Shown: in pieces, positions 12,610-16,373 of the stretch
Position numbering within the stretch: the first letter of the stretch is position 1
Layout: every line of letters starts with the position of its first letter
Source: Burkholderiaceae bacterium
Lineage (GTDB): Bacteria > Pseudomonadota > Gammaproteobacteria > Burkholderiales > Burkholderiaceae_C
Length of the DNA: 16,373 bases
NCBI GenBank assembly: GCA_031276435.1
Contig: JAISNB010000014.1
Coordinates: 1 to 16,373, forward strand
Direction: 5' to 3'
Notes under the pieces: generated by a model
What the model saw: the letters and a program-made list of their open reading frames with translations, nothing else
What the model was told of the DNA's origin: nothing
Databases searched by the model: none
Made by a program: the position numbers and the translations under genes

Positions 12610-13920
12610 ATGCTAGATCCACTTGTTCTGCGCAAAGACCTCGATGGCGTCATCGCGCGCTTGCAGACGCGCAAAAATCCCCAGACCTTTCTGGACGTGG
12701 CCGCTTTCCAGACGCTGGAAGCCGAGCGCAAAACCATCCAGACCCGCACCGAAGAGCTGCAAGCGCAGCGCAACACGCTGTCCAGGCAAATCGGCCAGCG
12801 CAAGGCCAAAGGCGAGGGCGCAGGCGACATCATGGCGCAGGTCGCCAGCATCAAGGACGCGCTGGACGCATCGGCCCAGCGGCTGGACGGCATCCAGCAG
12901 CGGTTGCAAGAAATTCTGCTGGCCGTGCCCAACCTGCCGCACGAAAGCGTGCCCGTGGGCATTGATGAGGTCGCCAACCAGGAAATCCGGCGCTGGGCGC
13001 CGCATGGCCTGGCGCCGCGCAAATTCGACTTTGAAGTGCGCGACCACGTGGCCCTGGGCGAGCCGCTGGGACTGGACTTTGAAACGGGCGCCAAACTGGC
13101 GGGCGCGCGCTTTGCCCTCATGCGCGGTGCCATCGCGCGCTTGCACCGGGCGCTGGCGCAATTCATGCTGGACGTGCAAACCACGCAGCACGGCTACACC
13201 GAGTGCTACACGCCCTACATCGTCAACGCCGAAACCCTGCGCGGCACCGGCCAGTTGCCCAAATTTGAAGCCGACCTCTTTGCCGCCAGAAAAGGCGGGC
13301 AGGACGGCGAGGGCGATCCGCTGTACCTGATCCCCACGGCGGAAGTCTCGCTGACCAACTGCGTGCGCGAGGTCATCGTGGCCGAAAGCGATCTGCCCAT
13401 CCGGCTGACCGCCCACACGCCATGCTTTCGCTCTGAAGCCGGGGCCGCTGGCAAAGACACGCGCGGCATGATCCGCCAGCACCAGTTCGACAAAGTGGAA
13501 ATGGTGCAAATCACCCACCCCGAAAAAAGCTACGAGGCGCTGGAACAAATGGTGGGCCACGCCGAAGCCATCCTGCAAAAACTGCAACTGCCCTACCGCG
13601 TGCTGTTGCTGTGCAGCGGCGACATGGGGTTTTCGGCCGCCAAAACCTACGATCTGGAAGTGTGGGTGCCCGCGCAGAACACCTACCGCGAAATCAGCTC
13701 GGTCAGCAATTGCGAAGCCTTCCAGGCGCGCCGCATGCAGGCCCGCTTCAAAAACGCGCAAGGCAAAAACGAACTGGTGCACACCCTCAACGGATCGGGC
13801 CTGGCCGTTGGCCGCACCCTGGTCGCGCTACTGGAAAACTTCCAGAACGCCGACGGCAGCATCGCCATCCCCGGGGCGCTGCAACCCTATCTGGGCGGCA
13901 TCGACGTGCTGCGCGCCTGA
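12610..13920 (+). CDS. serS: seryl-tRNA synthetase
   Basis: It charges tRNA-Ser (and tRNA-Sec where present) with serine, as a class II synthetase. The 436-residue product (E. coli 430) has the N-terminal antiparallel coiled-coil arm that grips the long variable loop (about residues 30-105). The catalytic domain follows, with motif 1 around GYTECYTPYIV, motif 2 FRSEAG (Arg274, Glu276) and motif 3 GLAVGRTLVALLEN (Arg402). TAEVSLTN is the conserved serine-site loop. The ATG gives the usual MLDPLVLRKDL start. A tRNA-Ser gene lies 130 bases downstream on the other strand. Confidence 0.97.
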   Translation: MLDPLVLRKDLDGVIARLQTRKNPQTFLDVAAFQTLEAERKTIQTRTEELQAQRNTLSRQIGQRKAKGEGAGDIMAQVASIKDALDASAQRLDGIQQRLQEILLAVPNLPHESVPVGIDEVANQEIRRWAPHGLAPRKFDFEVRDHVALGEPLGLDFETGAKLAGARFALMRGAIARLHRALAQFMLDVQTTQHGYTECYTPYIVNAETLRGTGQLPKFEADLFAARKGGQDGEGDPLYLIPTAEVSLTNCVREVIVAESDLPIRLTAHTPCFRSEAGAAGKDTRGMIRQHQFDKVEMVQITHPEKSYEALEQMVGHAEAILQKLQLPYRVLLLCSGDMGFSAAKTYDLEVWVPAQNTYREISSVSNCEAFQARRMQARFKNAQGKNELVHTLNGSGLAVGRTLVALLENFQNADGSIAIPGALQPYLGGIDVLRA

Positions 13921-13941
13921 AGCGCGCGCGTTTGGGTTTTT
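13911..13941 (+). terminator. possible terminator overlapping the serS stop codon
   Basis: GCGCGC (13911-13916) and GCGCGC (13922-13927) can pair around CTGAA, which contains the TGA stop, and are followed by TTTGGGTTTTT (13931-13941). The stem is only 6 bp and the T run is broken and offset, so the call is weak. Confidence 0.35.
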
Positions 13942-14052
13942 GTGGTGTGTGGTGTGCTTGAGGCCGCGCGCGCAAAGCCAGTGCCCAGGGCAGGGGGATG
14001 CGCTGCGAAATGGCGGTGCCCGATGTCATCTGCCCGATGGTTTGGGACAGAT

Positions 14053-14143
14053 TGGCGGAGAGAGAGGGATTCGAACCCTCGATACAGGAGACCTGTATAC
14101 CGGATTTCGAGTCCGGCGCATTCGACCACTCTGCCATCTCTCC
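14053..14143 (-). tRNA. tRNA-Ser (anticodon CGA)
   Basis: The minus strand from 14143 reads GGAGAGA as the 5' acceptor arm, pairing with TCTCTCC near the 3' end. The anticodon arm is CCGGA-CTCGAAA-TCCGG with anticodon CGA, which reads UCG. A long variable arm (built on ATACAGG and CCTGTAT) marks a class II tRNA, and the T arm is GAGGG-TTCGAAT-CCCTC. CCA is encoded at 14055-14053, so the gene is 91 bases with it. The assignment to serine follows from the anticodon and the long variable arm. Confidence 0.96.
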
Positions 14144-14161
14144 GCAGGCGGCAAGGGTGCG

Positions 14162-14192
14162 ATTCTAGCAGCGCCAGCAGCAGGCGGCGCAA
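14162..14192 (-). promoter_or_regulatory. candidate promoter of tRNA-Ser
   Basis: TAGAAT (14167-14162), preceded by TGC as an extended -10, lies about 18 bases before the tRNA 5' end. TTGCGC (14192-14187) is a possible -35 with a long, 19-base spacer. The extended -10 may compensate. Confidence 0.5.
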
Positions 14193-14297
14193 GAGGCGCT
14201 TTGCTGGCCCCATGGCGCTGCAAACTTCCGGCCCGCGCGCTTTGCAACCCATGAGGCGGCTTTGCGCACAGTCAACTCAAATGAACACGGAGTTCTT

Positions 14298-15605
14298 GTG
14301 AAAGACACCAACCTTATCAGGAAAATCAGCGCGTTCATCCACGACCATCTGCTGTCAAACTATTTTGACGAAAAGTGGGTCGAGATGGCCACAGCCGCGC
14401 TGCTGCTGCTGGCGGTGCTCATCCTGCTTGTCACCGTGCATGTTGTGCTCAACAAGGTGTTTGGATTCTTGTTTTCCGCATTCGGCAAGCGGATGAAGTC
14501 CAATTTCATGAAATACCTGTATGCATTCAGGTTTCACAACAGGCTCATCACGCTGCTGCTGCTCAATGCCTTCAGCCACCTGTTGCCGGATATTTTGCAC
14601 GCCTACAAAACCATGGTGGCGCCGGCAACCACCGCGGTGGGTGTCTGCATGGTGGCGGTGGTCATTTTCCTGCTGATTGCCGTTGCCAATGCATTCGTCA
14701 AGCTCCTTCAGGACAGGGAAGGCTTCAGGAACAAGCCGTTCGAGAACTATCTCCAGATCATCAAGATGATTCTGTTTTTCTGCGGTGTCTTTGCCAGCTA
14801 CACCATTGTTACAGGAAAATCAATCATCTCGTTTCTGGCGGCCATGGGCGCGGCATCGGCGGTGCTGATGCTGCTGTTCAAGGACACCATTCTGGGTTTT
14901 GCCGGGAGCATGCAACTGATGACCAACGACATGCTGCGCAAGGGCGACTGGATCAGCATGCCGCAATACGGCGCGGACGGGACGGTGGAAGAGATGAACC
15001 TGACCACGGTCAAGGTCAGGAACTTTGACAACACCATCACCACCGTGCCCACTTACTCGCTGGTTTCCAGCTCATTCCAGAACTGGCGCGGCATGAGCGA
15101 ATCGGGCACCCGGCGCTTTCTGCGCACCATCAACGTGATTGTGAGCGATGTGAAATTCCTGGATGACAAAGACCTTGAAAAATACCTTCCCATTGGAGAT
15201 CTGAAGGTTTTCATAGAGGAAAAGCAGAAAATTTTCAACCAGCGCAATGCTGATTTGCCGGTGGATACCCGAATTGCCCTCAACGGCCATTATCTGACCA
15301 ACCTGGATCTGTTCATCCAGTACGCGCAATGGTATTTGCAAAACCACCCCCGCATCAGCGCCCGGGCCACGCTGCTGGTGCGCCCGCAAACGGCTGGCGG
15401 CAACGGGATTCCGGTGCAAATCTATGCGTTTACACAAACCACGGTATGGGCGCAGTACGAGGCCATTGTGGCCGAAGTCATGAACCACCTGTTTGCCAGC
15501 GTCGGCTATTTTGACTTGCGCGTGTTTGAAGCCCCGGCGGCCAGCGACAGCTTGAGCATCAAACTGCAAGAGCCTGCCGCAATGGCCGGGGCGCAAAAGG
15601 CGTAG
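14298..15605 (+). CDS. MscS-family mechanosensitive channel, YbdG type
   Basis: It should be an inner-membrane channel that opens under membrane tension and releases solutes during osmotic downshock. The product is 435 residues, with about five transmembrane segments (residues about 31-51, 82-100, 107-130, 154-172 and the pore-lining 176-201). The pore helix AAMGAASAVLMLLFKDTILGF carries the small-residue packing of MscS TM3. The soluble domain has the YbdG-group words MLRKGDWISMPQYGADG, TTVKVRNFDNTITTVPTYSLVS, NHPRI and IYAFTQTTVWAQYE, close to E. coli YbdG (415 residues). The start is GTG at 14298 because CGGAG lies 5 bases upstream; the frame is open back to TTG 14262. No partner gene is apparent. 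Confidence 0.92.
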   Translation: MKDTNLIRKISAFIHDHLLSNYFDEKWVEMATAALLLLAVLILLVTVHVVLNKVFGFLFSAFGKRMKSNFMKYLYAFRFHNRLITLLLLNAFSHLLPDILHAYKTMVAPATTAVGVCMVAVVIFLLIAVANAFVKLLQDREGFRNKPFENYLQIIKMILFFCGVFASYTIVTGKSIISFLAAMGAASAVLMLLFKDTILGFAGSMQLMTNDMLRKGDWISMPQYGADGTVEEMNLTTVKVRNFDNTITTVPTYSLVSSSFQNWRGMSESGTRRFLRTINVIVSDVKFLDDKDLEKYLPIGDLKVFIEEKQKIFNQRNADLPVDTRIALNGHYLTNLDLFIQYAQWYLQNHPRISARATLLVRPQTAGGNGIPVQIYAFTQTTVWAQYEAIVAEVMNHLFASVGYFDLRVFEAPAASDSLSIKLQEPAAMAGAQKA

Positions 15606-15608
15606 CAA

Positions 15609-15627
15609 CCGCCGCCGAATGCGGCGG
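15609..15627. terminator. possible hairpin terminator between convergent genes
   Basis: CCGCCGC (15609-15615) and GCGGCGG (15621-15627) form a 7-bp stem around CGAAT, right after the channel gene's stop and before the serB stop on the other strand. A T run (15644-15648) follows on the plus strand only after 16 more GC-rich bases, so it is not a textbook terminator. Confidence 0.35.
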
Positions 15628-15647
15628 CGCTGGCGTCGCGCGCTTTT

Positions 15648-16373
15648 TCAGGGCGGGCAGACTTGCAGCAAGCGCGCCAGCGAGCCAGAGTCGATCAGCA
15701 CGCTGGCCTTTTCGCGCACGCGCGGCTTGGCGTGGTAGGCCACCGATAGTCCGACGGCTTGCATCATCTCCAGGTCATTGGCGCCGTCGCCCACGGCAAT
15801 GGCCTGAGCGGGCGCGCAGCCGAGCAGGCTGCAAACATCGAGCACGGTCTGCCGCTTCATGGCGCCGTCGCAAATGTCGCCCCAGCTTTGCGGCAGGATG
15901 TGGCCGGTAAGCGCGCCGTGGGCGATCTCAAGCTGGTTGGCGCGCGTAAAGTCCAGCGCCAGCCGCGCGCGCAGCCGCTCGGTAAAAAAGGTAAAACCGC
16001 CGCTGACCAGCAAAACCTTCAGGCCCGCGGCGTGGCAGGCGTCGATCAGCTCAGCGGCCCCCGGATTGGGCCGCAGGCGCTGCTGCGCGATCTGCTCCAG
16101 TTGCGCTTCGGGCACGCCCTTGAGCATGGCCACGCGCCGCCGCAAACTGTCTTTGAAATCGGCAATCTCGCCGCGCATGGAAGCCTCGGTGATGGCGGCC
16201 ACTTCGGCCTTGCGGCCCGCAATGTCGGCAATCTCGTCCACGCATTCAATGTTGATGAGCGTGGAATCCATGTCGAAGGCGATGAGCCGAAAGTCCGCCA
16301 GCCGCAGCAGGGCAGGGCGCACATTGCGCACGGCAAGGCCGGGGGCGATTTCTTGCAGGGGGAAAGGCGTTGT
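15648..16373 (-). CDS. serB: phosphoserine phosphatase SerB (5' end beyond the window)
   Basis: It makes serine from O-phosphoserine, the last step of serine synthesis, and is a HAD-superfamily hydrolase. The visible 241 residues have HAD motif I FDMDSTLI (nucleophile Asp34 and Asp36 in visible numbering), SerB-specific NIECVDEIAD, motif II VSGGFTFF, motif III Lys in MKRQTV and motif IV GDGANDLEMM. The frame is open to the window edge, with QEIAPGLAVRNVRPALLRLADF before motif I. This matches betaproteobacterial SerB, so the start lies at or just beyond 16373; the GTG at 16331 would cut off conserved sequence. No N-terminal ACT domain is visible. Confidence 0.93.
   Translation of the reverse strand, partial: TTPFPLQEIAPGLAVRNVRPALLRLADFRLIAFDMDSTLINIECVDEIADIAGRKAEVAAITEASMRGEIADFKDSLRRRVAMLKGVPEAQLEQIAQQRLRPNPGAAELIDACHAAGLKVLLVSGGFTFFTERLRARLALDFTRANQLEIAHGALTGHILPQSWGDICDGAMKRQTVLDVCSLLGCAPAQAIAVGDGANDLEMMQAVGLSVAYHAKPRVREKASVLIDSGSLARLLQVCPP

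Noticed and set aside
12613..13782. 389-codon minus-strand frame opposite serS
   Set aside because: It is the antisense of conserved synthetase codons, with no start signal or recognisable domain.
13942..14301. ORFs crossing the tRNA-Ser gene on both strands
   Set aside because: They translate a tRNA gene and its flanks (for example RERDSNPRYRR), a common annotation artefact.
1..16373. CRISPR array, insertion sequence, prophage or toxin-antitoxin module
   Set aside because: No regular spaced repeats, transposase or integrase motifs, or paired small toxin-like genes were seen on either strand.

Overview
The window looks like an ordinary chromosomal segment of a GC-rich betaproteobacterium, most likely Burkholderiales and Comamonadaceae-like. 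This rests on the protein wording of LeuA, PssA, SerB, ClpB and the FkpB-IspH-SerS block, on the pssA-leuA and radC/fkpB-ispH-serS neighbourhoods, and on -10 elements of the TACAAT / TGCTAGAAT kind. It is mostly core metabolism. I see no prophage, insertion sequence, CRISPR array or toxin-antitoxin locus.

Layout. Positions 1-95 hold the 5' end of a minus-strand gene that runs off the window. leuA (minus, 324-1868) is preceded by a short leucine-rich leader ORF (2014-2136) and a hairpin plus T-rich terminator (1938-1976), which together look like a transcription attenuator. pssA (minus, 2239-3138) lies upstream. A divergent intergenic region with a short dyad separates it from an OmpA-type peptidoglycan-binding lipoprotein (plus, 3446-3940), which ends in a strong intrinsic terminator. 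Then come an unrecognised polytopic membrane protein with a disordered Ala/Pro tail (4289-5464), a 546-base non-coding stretch carrying dispersed-repeat fragments, and clpB (6011-8638) with a plausible sigma-32 promoter.

Downstream of clpB are a small, AT-richer membrane-peptide ORF (8661-8864) and a ureF without adjacent urease genes (8873-9598). Converging on these is a radC-smr pair (minus, 10334-11011 and 9693-10337) whose stop and start overlap. Divergent from radC is the translationally coupled fkpB-ispH pair (11136-12547), followed by serS (12610-13920). A minus-strand tRNA-Ser(CGA), a YbdG-type mechanosensitive channel (14298-15605) and the minus-strand serB, cut by the window end, complete it.

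The most interesting signal is regulatory: the leu leader, whose final codons can pair with the terminator's 5' arm. Secondary points are the orphan ureF, operator-like palindromes in three promoter regions, apparently near-leaderless starts for the leu leader and serS, and the unknown membrane protein. I did not find a convincing new multi-gene system.
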